DNA of 64,000 nucleotides. It comes from Favolaschia claudopus. Lineage: Eukaryota > Basidiomycota > Agaricomycetes > Agaricales > Mycenaceae. The translations under genes and the position numbers were made by a program. Positions 33,845-44,900 of this stretch are shown here, in pieces. The notes beneath the pieces are model-generated. The model searched no databases. It saw nothing but the letters and a program-made list of their open reading frames with translations, and had not been told where the DNA came from. Position 1 is the stretch's first letter. Each line of letters begins with the position of its first letter. The stretch spans positions 248,001 through 312,000 of the forward strand of contig JAWWNJ010000153.1 of assembly GCA_037176885.1 (NCBI GenBank). The letters run 5' to 3'.

Positions 33845-36800
33845 CTACGACGAAGTGTAGGCATTCTGGGAAGCCAGAAGTTGAGCATGAAAGAGGCGAC
33901 CAAATGTAGTGTCCTTCCCTGCCTCCGCATTTTCTGAGATGAGAAGGTGGCGAAGACGAGCGTTGTTGGTGATAGAGAAAGTTTTGAAGCAAGAGCGGAA
34001 GTCGATGACGACGTCTGGCCCGAAATCGTCATTCCCCGCCGCATCAACGGTCGGGTAGGCTTCGGAATAGTCATGTGTGATGAGGCACTGTGACAAAGAA
34101 AATAAATATTGGAACAGTTGTTCGAAGGCAAAAATTGCTCACCTTGATTCTCCAACCCGCAGGTCTCACAGGCAGAAGGATCGATCCAGTAGTAACAGAG
34201 AGGAAGAGACGAGCACGGACGACAGAGTCGGGAGCCGTGAACTCGGGGTCGATCAGTGCGCGTATCACACCGTCCAGGTCCCGGGGATGGCCGCGCTCCA
34301 ACAAGTAGTGGGAGACGAAACGCTCAATGAGCGCCACCATCTCGACGTTATCCCCCCAGGGATTGACTTCCGGATTGGTTTCATTGTAGTCGATGAATCG
34401 CAGAATGTCGGCAGGAGATTTAAGCTGCCGGTCAAAGGCAGCCTTGATCAGCTCCAGACACGGAGTCACAAACCACTGCGTGCGACGGAGATGAGAGGAT
34501 ATACAACCTATGGATGTGACACTCACCTCGAGTATATGATGCGGACGGTCTTGTCCTCCGAAAGGCTCCACAACAGCATTGAAACCATCACCCATTCCGA
34601 AATAGTCTGGATGGTGCTCGATATCGGCAGTGCCAAGTGTCGCATAGCTAACAATGGAGTCCGAGATCCCCTGATGCTCCTCCTCTGAGCGCGGCAACGA
34701 GATCAAGGTCGGCTGTAGGGCAATGAGAATGATGTTGACGGTGGTACAAGAAGAGACTGCTTACATCAATTTCGGGGATGTTGACGAGATATTGGTACAC
34801 TTCACAGTAGGGAGGCTTAGCAGAATACAAAGGCTGATCTAGTGATACTCCGACAATGCGTTTGATGAACAAAATCGAGTCCGGTGACATGAAGCGGGAA
34901 AGAAAGTCAATGTCAAACTTCGACGCACTCACGCGTCCGTTGAATAAAGTGTGAAAAAGAAAAGGGGAAACTGGAAGAGGAGCGCCAATGAATAGAAAGT
35001 GAAGGAGGAGAATGAGGCCGGTAGCTTTAGCCACACAGAAGCGGTAAGGAAAGGGGGAACGAGACGGATGAAGGCGGAGAGTTAGAAAGCCTTCGCGCTC
35101 GATCCAAAAGCGGCCATCAGAGAGAAGGATTTTGACAGCCTGCCCTATGACCTCGTTGCGAGGGCCACGACCGATACCAGGGCCGCTACAGAATTTATCA
35201 GGGGAGATTCAACACAGACATCAAAAGCTCACATTCTCGCACGAAGTCCAAACAAACCCTGCTCCCCAAGATGTGCGTTCTCAATGGTCGGCCGGGCCGA
35301 AAGAAACTGTTCATTGATCGCTTCTTTCAGTTTGAGAGTGGTGGGGCGAGAGCAGAGCCAAAAACACAGTGTAATGAGGGCTCGTGCGCCGTCATCTACC
35401 GTGCTTGAAACGACGACAATGTGGTCATCGATCTCCCGAGGTGCCTGGAGATGATTTTGCCACGCCGTTAGAGTGGAAGGGCCAGACCCGGGCATGTGTT
35501 GAAGAGTGAGATCGACAGCGGCGTGTGGCCCTAGGTATGAACGATGCTGTGTGAGAGAGAGGTCAGACATTGTTGAGAAAAGATCAGAATTAAACTTGCC
35601 TTCATGCTGACAGGCGCCTGTTTCATTATGGCTGTGAGAAGTGGGCCGGGAACGAACATTGCAGTCGTTGAGATCGGAACGGCATCGGCTGCAGCCTGCT
35701 GCACAAAAATTTGAGCCGAAAAGGAGAATAAGGAGTCGTGATTCTTACCTCCTGCCACTGCTGGCGAGCGGCAGATCGAGTGATCATCTATGTTATCTCA
35801 AAAGTGATTAAACAGCAAGGAAAGGAATACATACTTGCAATCCTGGAGCGGCAGGAACAGAATGTGACTCGCTGCCGCTGTCACTGCGGTAAGGAGAATC
35901 CTGTATTTCGATAATAGTTTGAGAGCTGTAGGGAGTACGACTGAAAAGAAGTTGAACTGACCTCATCGATTAACATGGCAGGAAACTATTACACGAACAA
36001 GATTGAATAAGCATAACATGCAATAGTGCGAACTGTATACATACCTCGTCATCGCTATCGGGAACCTCAAGAATCTCGGGCGAGACTTGGCGAACAGATT
36101 CCGGCTCGGGGGTGGTGAGCCTTGTACATCCCTTTCCGCACTCGGGGCTTGGATCTCCACTGAGTGACGCGATGATCGAGTGGAGAACACGCCGCCCAAA
36201 GCAGCGGTGGGGAAGAACATAGCCTGGAAGACGACTAGTCGGGCCAAATAAGCAGTCGATCGGCGCAAAGAGATTCCGGTTACGAGGGGCTTTGGAAGCA
36301 TGGTTAAGTTCTCGTCACAATTCGTATCCCATACAATGACGCACCGAGAAAAATAAATACACCATCGCCAAGATTGTTGGGTGTATGACTATAAGGGGCA
36401 CTCCGGAGCGCCTGTAAGGTAAACGTGAATCGTGTGAGAGATTTGGGATCCTCGACCCAGGTTCGCCCGTTAGCGCTAGATTAAGTCATAAATAGAATAA
36501 ATTGGACAAGAACACTAAGCTCACCGTCCGCGTGGACCAAGGAGGACGTAAGACATCGTGTTGGGACTAGGGATAGTAGCAGTGAGAGCTGGGGCGACGT
36601 AATCGATGTTGTTGGTAGCACAATGATCCCGGAAAGCAAGCTCGATAGCTTCAAAGATTGGTCCGGTCGTCGAGACGTCGACGGTGAAAACTAGGCCCGC
36701 AGTTTTAAGAGTGGTTTGAACGTTTTCAATCTCCTCTGCGCTCTTCCAGAAAAAACGCGGAGAAAGATCGAGAGTGTCGTTAAAATCCGAGGTGTCGAGC

Positions 36801-37752
36801 TAACAGAAGCAGGGTATAGATATAAATGCATCAGTAGACGATTAAAGATCGAAACGATATTTGCGCACCACTTTAGGCAAAATACCGCACCAGACGATCG
36901 CCGAGGTCGGAGCAGTCACCGCTGCAAAGTCGTTCAATGCCGGGATAGAAGCCGAGGTTTCCGTGAACGAGCGAGGCGGACCAGACTTGCGCTTCTTCTT
37001 CGGAGATGTGGGAGAAGACGATGTAGCCAGGCTTGAGGAACCGGCAGCAGACCCATGCAAGTTTCGTTGGATTGAAGCCTGACGCGCCTGTTGCACCGAA
37101 GCAGTCGATGGCCGAGCAAGACCGGTGAAAGCAGTGACTGGGCGATGAGGAACACCGATAGAGGGACTGGCTCCGGCAGAAACAGAGGTAGAGACGAGAC
37201 CAGATGGGACAGGAGCAGGAGCGGATGTGCTGGAGGTGGTGGAGGGCAAGCTTAATTAACGGATCAACAACTGATTGACCGTTGACATGATGACGAAATG
37301 CGCACCTCGACGACTGAGTGAGTTGAGCGTGTGCCGACCATTTGAGACCACAGATACAGGCCAGATGCATAGTCCAAGTGGTACTTGTCTTGAAATCAAA
37401 TCAATCACAACACCGTTTCAAGTTCGCAATACGAGGTAAACACACCGAAAAGAAGGCAGCGCAGCGGCCATCACTCGTTCCGCCGCGGGCAAACATCTGA
37501 TTTTGTTCAGTCAAAGACGAAGCTTGAACAACATGAGTGATCCAAGGGTGACCACAGATAAAGCAAATGGTTTCCGGATTGTCAAAGTCCTACAGTTTCT
37601 GAGTTTCGATAGAGTACCGTAAGCATAAAAAAAGGACACACAGCATATTTTGGAGTGCCGTCGGGGTTTTCGGCGACAAATCCGAAGCAGGTTTGAACGC
37701 AGTCAGCAACGATACAGGCTCCGCGAGAAGGAAGCCGGAAATTTAGACGCAT
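33845..37752 (-). CDS. Cys/His-module protein with HECT-like E3 domain
   Basis: Long multi-exon protein. The N-terminus starts MRLNFRLPSRGAC and carries two repeated Cys/His modules, 'ICFICGHPWITH' and 'ACICGLKWSAH', probably zinc-binding. A Ser/Pro-rich linker with SPKKKRKS (nuclear signal) follows, then an acidic stretch (VPDSDDE). The C-terminal half matches HECT ubiquitin ligases: N-lobe 'GRFWIEREGFLTLRLHP', 'GAPLPVSPFLFHTLFNG'; C-lobe 'ARLFLSVTTGSILLP', 'GWRIK', and 'IDFRSCFKTFSI', where Cys aligns with the HECT catalytic cysteine ([HR][TS]CF). Introns at the junctions I checked (after KYA, FFS, SSR, LPKV, WRIK) keep frame. It would transfer ubiquitin to nuclear targets; what those are is unknown. 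Confidence 0.7.
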
Positions 37753-37869
37753 TATTGAGATCAGTTGGGTTTGACGGGGAAATTAGACGACGCAGTTTGT
37801 GCTTCTGGGCAGTACTTGAAGGTCATTCTCGGTACGGCATTCAAGCTCGGATAACCGGATAACGAAATC

Positions 37870-38110
37870 CGATCAGCAGGATTCCTAAGGAATGGCGAGG
37901 AAAGCCAAAGTCAAACAGTGACGGCGATTCGTAGAAATACAATGTATTGGGAATTCCTCAGGATTCCTCAGGATTGATTCCTGAGGAACTCCCTGGCTAT
38001 CCTTGTCATTCCTTAGGATTTATCGGGACAGGCTTCAGGAATTTGAAGGAATCACTCAGAATGCCGAGGTTTCGGAAGGATTTGCACGGAGTTACAAGGA
38101 ATATCAAGGA
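37870..38110 (-). repeat. Right subterminal repeat cluster
   Basis: Dense AGGATTCCT, CCTCAGGATT and TTCCTGAGGAA words. It includes ATTCCTAAGGAAT at 37881-37893, identical to the left-end copy at 24483-24495. Confidence 0.6.
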
Positions 38111-38191
38111 TCTGTAGTGATTCATATGCAAAATAGGTCAGGTACAAAGTCAAATGTTTTTTGTCCAATGGCGGCCTTCATAAAATCTCTT

Positions 38192-38740
38192 AAATCCGCA
38201 ACACTATGTAGATGTAATAAATATGTTCTTTTCTCTAGTAGGTACTTATGCTGAATACTTAGCCCAAGATGTCGTCATGAGTTAAGAAGGGATACAATGC
38301 GCAAAATGTGATAGCAAAAGGAGCAGCACAAGCCGGTGCCTGGTCACGACGACATGGAGGTCAGAAACAAGAGAGTCACAGGCGGTCACGGTGACAACGT
38401 GACACACCAAGCGAGAGCGAAAATGATCGGCATTAAGCGGCCGACCACTCTTCCCTTCTGACCACCATCTTCGACGCCTCATGCAACTGTTTTGGTGCGT
38501 GGCTTTCTTTGTGCGATGCTGGCGTACAGATATGAGTATACTCACGTCCGAAGCCAAAACCCGTTACCCCCGATTGAATAGCAAAGAGGTGAAAACTGGG
38601 ATGTTATTTGTCGCAACGTGAGAAAGGCTGAAATATGTTCAGTTTTGTCCACCAAACTTCGCACACAAACTTTATTGTGAGTACTTTTCCTTCGCTGGCC
38701 TGTCTACCCCGCACTCACCCGGCATGTGTGACAGCCAGAA
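38192..38740. other. Spacer between two elements, no gene seen
   Basis: No coding signal. The last eight bases (38733-38740, AGCCAGAA) are the left target duplication of the MITE. Confidence 0.45.
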
Positions 38741-39257
38741 TAAGGCTCCAACCCTTTCCGTTTGTAAACGTTTATACACGGTTTTAACCGTTTTTGTTTC
38801 CGTTTTGTTTGCCAGGGTGCGGAAACAGTTTACAAACAGTTTACATGTTGGGGGCAATTAGCAGTCTTCCACCGCAGTAAACGAGGTCAGAAAAAGGTGA
38901 TCTCACTGAGTTTATATCACAACACCATTAACAATGCCATCAGAATGCTTTCTCTTCGATACCTGAGATTACGGGCCTCAGTCGTTCGCGTTGTGGTAGT
39001 TGTTCCAAATAAGGAAATATCCCCGCTTGGTCCTGGATGTGCTGGTACGTCCGAATTCTGCCTCGGAGAATCATTCAGGATGTTAAAATAGACACATATG
39101 GCAGAACATACAATGAAAACAATCGATTCGAGCCATTAGCGATACAGCTTGAGGGAATTGAATTTCTGAGCCCCGAAAACAGTTTATAAACGGTTTTAAA
39201 CCATTTCCGTTTTGTTTGCCGGATTCCACAAACGAAAACGAAATGGTTGGAGCCTTA
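38741..39257. mobile_element. hAT-type MITE with 8-bp target duplication
   Basis: A 517-bp non-coding element. Terminal inverted repeats are TAAGGCTCCAACC and GGTTGGAGCCTTA, exact. It is flanked on both sides by AGCCAGAA (38733-38740 and 39258-39265), a perfect 8-bp duplication as made by hAT transposases. Internal subterminal repeats include AAACAGTTTACAAACAGTTT, AACAGTTTATAAACGGTTTT and CCGTTTTGTTTGCC in inverted positions. Confidence 0.85.
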
Positions 39258-39265
39258 AGCCAGAA

Positions 39266-39601
39266 TGAATAGATAACAAAATAGCTTGGAGGAATTGGGC
39301 TCGAACTCCAAGCAGCACTGCCTACTGAAGAAAACTACCTTGCTGCCACCTACTCTCAGGGTTCGCTTTCCATCTATTTGCGTTCAAACGAATAAAAGTC
39401 ACATCTCAGTGCCTTATTCGCGTCTCCTCTGTGGAGTACTCTAAGAATCCATAAGCTTCCAATTCGACCACGACATGATGAATGAATGAACCCGTACCTG
39501 AACTGCCGCACTCTCGCCCTCCAGCTATAAAACCTTGCAATGCGTCGGATTTCGAAGTTCTGCCCGTCTTTCTCTTCACAGTTTCTAGTCCTTCAGATAG
39601 G
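39266..39601. other. ADH upstream region with tRNA-like trace
   Basis: Minus strand at about 39276-39355 contains GAGTTCGAGCCC, close to the Pol III B-box, but arms and acceptor stem do not fold as a tRNA; it may be a tRNA relic or SINE trace. The right end is the promoter of the dehydrogenase. Confidence 0.25.
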
Positions 39602-40850
39602 ATGCAGACCATGAATGCTCTGGTATATGGCGGCGACGGTACACCTGTGCTTGAGAAGCGCCCCGTTCCGCAAATTCTTGCAGCAACGGATGCCATTGTG
39701 AAGATGGTCAAGGGAACAATCTGCGGTATGTATTACTCCGATAATGAATCAAATGGTGCCTTTCCATCCTTCACTTTTCTCTTATCTCAAGGTACCGACC
39801 TCCACATACTCAAAGGCGACCTCTCAACCTGCACCCCCGGCCGCATCCTCGGTCACGAAGGCACCGGTATCGTGCACGCTATCGGCGCTAATGTTACCAC
39901 CTTCAAGGCGGGTGACCGCGTTATCATATCGTGCATCACGTCCTGCCTCTCTTGCGAGTTCTGCCGCAGGGGCCTGCTGTCTCATTGCGTCCATGGCGGC
40001 TGGATTCTCGGACACAGAATCGACGGGACGCAGGCTGAGTACGTCCGCATTCCGCATGCGGATGGAAGCCTCCACCATCTCATTAGTGGCGCGTCGGAAG
40101 CCTCGCAGACGATGTGTAGCGATGTGCTTCCGACGTCGTATGAGTGCGGTGTATTGGTGAGTGTCTCACCGAACTATTTTTATCGACTTCTGGTGACACG
40201 AACGCACCGGATTCCTAGAGCGGACGTGTTGGACCTGGCAGCAGCGTGGCGATAGTCGGCGGCGGACCAATCGGTCTGGGGATTCTCCTCACAGCGCAAC
40301 TATTCTCGCCCTCGATGCTCTTCATGATCACACGCGATCAAAATCGCTTGAAAACAGCCGCTACTCTCGGTGCGACTCATTGCATCACTTTCGGGTCAAC
40401 TGCTGCGGAGGAGGTCATGGCGCTCACGGGCGGGCGCGGGGTCGATACTGTCATCGAGGCAGCGGGAGTTCCCGGGACGTTTGAACTTTGTCAAGAGCTC
40501 GTCGCTGTTGGAGGGACGATCGCGAATGTTGGTGTTCATGGGTGCAAAGTCGATTTGCATCTCGATAAACTGTGGCATAAGAATATCAGTGAGCTACAGA
40601 TCTAATTTTGTGCTAAAATGTTGCTGGATCTCATGTACTCGAAGCGATTGCGACGAGTCTGGTTGACACCAGCTCGACACCCATGTTGCTCAAGCTCATG
40701 GACGCGGGCAAAATTCAAATCGATACGCTCATCACGCATACCTTTAACTTCAAGAATATGGCCGAGGCATATTCGACCTTCGAATCAGCGGCGAAATACA
40801 AGGCAATCAAGGTCATCATTGACTTTGTGGCTGAAAATGGCGTGCATTAG
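39602..40850 (+). CDS. Zinc-dependent medium-chain alcohol dehydrogenase
   Basis: NAD(P)-dependent MDR alcohol dehydrogenase, 354 residues in four exons: 39602-39725, 39792-40156, 40219-40588, 40645-40850; all junctions keep frame. Catalytic zinc ligands: Cys in 'GTICGTDLH' (joined across intron 1) and His/Glu in 'GHEGTGIV'. The structural zinc site is CLSCEFCRRGLLSHC (four Cys). The nucleotide-binding motif is 'VGGGPIGLG'. The overall pattern ('HILKGDLSTCTPGRILGHEG') is that of isopropanol/2,3-butanediol-type dehydrogenases. An in-frame Met 120 nt upstream would add a non-conserved leader, so 39602 (or MNALVYGG at 39611) is preferred. A soluble cytosolic enzyme; the natural substrate is unknown. 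Confidence 0.88.
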
Positions 40851-41766
40851 GCACACGGATCGGGGAACTAACTAATTATTTACAAGTTCCTGAGTCGTCT
40901 ATTATGTTGATTTCAGTTGTGTGAACCTTGATGTACCTGGATAGTTAATCTGTCTGAATGATCTTCACTTGAATTGGAACTGCCCCCAGACTCTCTCTGC
41001 TGAACATGATCTACATTCGAGTTGCTTCGTCAGAAATACTCCTGCAAATTGATTATTCGCCGACGCCCATACCGCCATGATACAAGAGTTGATATATTTA
41101 TTATTCAGTAAGTTCGAAAGGTACAACTCTGAGCACAAAGAAATTAAAGTTCTTTGGTTTTTTTTTCTGCACTTCGCCACGGTTTCTCGAACTTAGAGCG
41201 GAATTCAACATCACTGTTTGCGCCTGCGTGGCTGAACTCAATCATCTCACGGATTGATCCGGTTTCCCCTTCCTTTCAACCACCACATCCGCTTTGGCTA
41301 TCACTATAGTGAGGTTTTGAACACCCCTGTTTCCTCCCTCAAAGTTTGGCTACGGTCCTCCCTGACTCTATCTTAGGGCTATACCTAATTACATATACAT
41401 TCTAGTGTTTTCTCTAACCCCGGGCAAAGAAAATGGATGCCCCCGAAGGGGACGCGGCAACTGGTGAATGATCAAAGTGCTACGTAATTTCCGTCCGCAC
41501 AACACTTAGCGCCTCTTGCAATCCACCATGAGAAAGCAGAAAAGGAACAGTGCACAGTTGTGAACCAAGAGAAGGGATCACTCAATGATCGGCAATCCAC
41601 CATCTTTGATGTCCGTGACGTTACTCTGATGGCATGCTGGCAAAAGCAGTTCCTTTCTGCACGCCCACCATGCGTACTCATTTCTGCATGCTTTCCGCAC
41701 TCAACTGTCACGATGCCGGCCCAATCTCACTCACATACGATGAACCTGAAGAAACCGCCGAGCTAG
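40851..41766. other. Intergenic, probable upstream part of the split F-box gene
   Basis: AT-rich after the dehydrogenase. Around 41340-41766 the composition becomes more gene-like. An ATG frame (41713) runs MPAQSHSHTMNLKKPPS to a TAG at 41764-41766 that is also a CTAG splice-acceptor, directly before the F-box fragment. A small hairpin CCCCCGAAGGGG lies at about 41441-41453. Confidence 0.35.
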
Positions 41767-41837
41767 TACTGGAACTGGCTCACGAAATTGCACCCCGACT
41801 GGAGCCGGACATCTCGCTCGCAGAAGTCCAAACGATA
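41767..41837 (+). pseudogene. 5' fragment of F-box gene left of Helitron
   Basis: Encodes YWNWLTKLHPDW and then SRSQKSKR, entering after a CTAG acceptor. If 41838-46724 is removed, the frame runs without a stop into 'YTIQNFSEKWLDDY' at 46725. This is the missing upstream part of the F-box gene to the right, split by the Helitron. Confidence 0.6.
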
Positions 41838-41846
41838 CAAGCGGTC

Positions 41847-41865
41847 GACGGCGCTTCGCGCCGTC
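41847..41865 (-). terminator. Helitron 3' terminal hairpin
   Basis: 8-bp perfect GC-rich stem with a 3-nt loop, 46 nt downstream of the Rep-helicase stop and 9 nt from the proposed element end; the rolling-circle termination signal of Helitrons. Confidence 0.7.
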
Positions 41866-41911
41866 TCCCACTTTTGGCATGAGCACGAAGATGAAAGTGT
41901 CAAATGATGAT

Positions 41912-44900
41912 TTAGAGTAAAAGCTCTCTCCATACAATATTGGTAGTGCTAGTGGAGCTATCATCTGGGTATTTAAGAATCAATACGTTTCCGGCACTTG
42001 GAACTCGGGTCATTGCCGAATATAGTTGACCATGCGAAAAGACTGGCCGGCGGAGGTCAATTCCCAATTTTTGAACCGTTAAACCTTGACAACCATTGAA
42101 CGTCGTCGCGTAGCAAAGTGCGAGAGGAATCTGCTTGCGATGAACGATGAAGTTGAACCCATGTGGTTGGAAATGAAAATTGATTCGCGGAACGTGAAGT
42201 CTCGTCTAGAACAATAAATATTCAGCGTCACTGCCATAAGATATGAATTTCACATAATACCGCTTCCACCTCCTTCCCAGCAACTATCGAAGAAATAGTC
42301 TCCACTTCTACAGAGTGGCGTAGAAGTGTTCGTACGATAACCCGAGTATTTTTGGTTAAACCCCGCGATGAATCGAAATTGCGGGTAAATCGGCATATCA
42401 CACCAACCTTGAGAATCAATTCATGAGGAGGTATGCCCGGTTCCCGTAGTGAGTTTAGAAACTCTGGGTCGTCGAACACAGCTTCATTCGAGCCCTGGAG
42501 GTCATCCTCGATGGCATCCCTACTCACATAGCAATATGAGTTGCCCGGCACACGGGCAAGGATCGTCGAGTTGAACTCGTCAACAAATTGATTATAAGGC
42601 GAGAGGATGGCTCGATTCATGCATGCCGAAGGGTCCATGGTCACTGAGGGAGGAAAAACAAAGTCGGTGAGTTGAGCAATGGATCCAGTGTGGTTGAGTC
42701 GCCCAAGGTCGATGAAGTTATGCTCGTAATCGTCGCCAATTGAGTCAAGAAACGATGAAAACACTGGATCATCTCGTTGTCGCATCGAGTTGTTCAACTG
42801 GAGAACTTCGAAGCGATTGAAGATTGGTTGAGTTCTAATGGAAGCTTGACATATTGCGGTTCGACCTCCAAATCGAACAACCGGAGCAACCTACACAATC
42901 TGGCCAACTGTGCGCAAATTGAGTATATATACCTGACGCACCTGACGAAAATCTCCAACAGTGATTAGCATCCTCCCGCCCCAGACACAGTCCAAGCCAG
43001 TGAGACTTCGCATCAATCTGTCAGCGCAGTCAAAAGCTTTGAAATGTAATCCACCGATCTCGTCGATAACATGACATTTCGCTGCTAGTAACAGCTGAGC
43101 GCGGTCGCTGCGAGGGCCAATGAATGATTCAAGGTGCGGATTATACTCATCCACCGGGATTCCATACAGATAGTGTGTTGTTCGGCCGCCAGGATAATTC
43201 TTCGCAGCAAATGCAGAAGACGCTGACAGTAAGATGATTTGATTTGCTTTTCGAAGCGCTCCGATGATTGGATAGAGGACATAGGTCTTACCCCGTCCTG
43301 CTCTGCCGTCGATATGAACAGGGTGAGGATCATTCATCCTCAGCCGATGAATTATTCGGTCGTAAATCACACGCTGCAATATTGTTTCATCTGGAGTTGG
43401 TAACGAAAACGGGTCAATGTCTCACCTGTTCATCCGTAAGTGCGTCCTTGAATGAACATAAGTCCGTCGGATCTCCATTCCAGCGCAGCAGTTCAGCTTC
43501 GACTTCATGTTGCGGTTCAACAGGTTCCGGAAGACCAATGTCAGAGAGGGATTTTCCGAGGCCGCGAAGAAGACTTTGGATGGCCAATAAAAGTTCATTA
43601 CGAATCAAAGCCGGACTGGGTGACTGGGTATCGCGCAACAAACGATCTCTGATGTCGGCGCCGAGGCTTTCTTCGTGAGCTTCCCAAATCATTAATGCGG
43701 GAGTGCCTTCAACAGCCAGCAGCGCAAAAATCCACCGTAGCTGGGAAGGTGGAGCTCCGAACTCAAGGAGCTCCTCGAAAGCCATGACTCCTTCGTCCCG
43801 ATTGTCAAAAAGGCCAAGAGCCCGGGCAGCTTCTTGAAATGTGCCATGTATCACACCGTCAACGGTTCGAAGTTCAACCCAGTCCCGGGCGCTTCGATGG
43901 AGCAATAGAGCCCGCAGATAGAACACATCCCCATGTCGAGGATATACCATCTGAATACGACATACCCCAATGTGTCCTTCTTCATAAAATCGTATTCGTT
44001 GTCGCGGTCGGTCAGGAAACTCATCTTCCAATATTTGAAGAGCGTGCATGGGGGTTGTTGGATCGTGTTTTTCCATGCGGGTTTGTGATCCAAATTGAAC
44101 GTAAGTGAGATCGTCAAGTAAAGGATGTTTGGGACGCGCCAAATATCTGATCAATAGAGTGGCGTCCGATTGAGAGCCATTTTTGCGAGCCATCTGACCG
44201 TGCTGGCGACCAGGAAGGTGTACGGGTAGACGTTTCACGCCGGGCTGCTTTTCGGTGATGTGAAACGAAGCGAGTCGTGTTGCAGCTTCAATGCTAGAGA
44301 GGTACCGTCCGCGCTGATAGTCTCGAATTTCATCAACAGGCTTTCGATTCGGAGCATCTCCGGAGTTCGGATGCGCGGTGACTGCCCAATTGGCCTGATC
44401 AACAGGCTTGAAGAAGTATTTGAATAAATATTGGAAAAGTTGAACTCCAGTTGAGAATTCAACGTTTATGTGACAGTCGTACTTGAGAATGAGAAAAGGA
44501 ATATGGGATACAATGAGTGCGTCCTCGGGTTCGCGCCGACGATGTTGAAAATAACCTAGGAATTTGTTAGTTGAATGTTGAGTTTGGGTCGACCGAATAA
44601 AAAAACCGACCGCGTTCGTCGAAAGATGAATCACCTCTCACGGGTTTTGGAAATCCATACTGGCATTTCTTAGGCCAGCCGCAACGGTGATATTGCTTAA
44701 CAGGATCGTGAATGTGAGTCATATGGCGCTTGACAGCGTCGCGGAGCGATCCAGAGGAGCGCGGTAATTCGGCGCTCAAGAATTTGTTGATTTCATTCGG
44801 AGTCCTGGGAACGTTTTTTAACGCGACTGCGATGTGCTCGTGGGGAAGACCACGCTTCTGGAATTCGGTGACACGAATGTGATAGAGAATGGGACCAAAG

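Larger units (their letters stand above)
24280..38182. mobile_element. Candidate 13.9-kb DNA element with integrase and HECT-like genes
   Basis: Proposed as one element for four reasons. Its ends are imperfect inverted repeats, GGCCGGTACCGGACAAAA on the left and GGCCGCCATTGGACAAAA read inward from the right. Clusters of ATTCC/AGGAAT words lie just inside both ends and share the exact 13-bp palindrome ATTCCTAAGGAAT. AAATCTTTT (24271-24279) and AAATCTCTT (38183-38191) flank it as a candidate 9-bp target duplication with one mismatch. A DDE integrase lies near one end. Cargo in order: integrase (+), broken small ORF (+), cytochrome-b5-like (-), AT-hook protein (+), unknown protein (-), Cys/His-module HECT-like protein (-). 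I cannot match this gene set to a named family. The boundaries are inference; the genes are seen directly. Confidence 0.6.

Noticed and set aside
24276..38191. Treating the integrase element as a retrotransposon
   Set aside because: No reverse transcriptase, protease or long terminal direct repeats were seen between the termini; ends are inverted, not direct.
39276..39355. Functional tRNA on the minus strand
   Set aside because: A B-box-like word is present, but T arm, anticodon arm and acceptor stem do not pair.
41441..41453. Hairpin CCCCCGAAGGGG as the Helitron 3' end
   Set aside because: The GC-rich hairpin at 41847-41865 is perfect, lies at the right distance from an A-T junction, and that junction restores the F-box frame.
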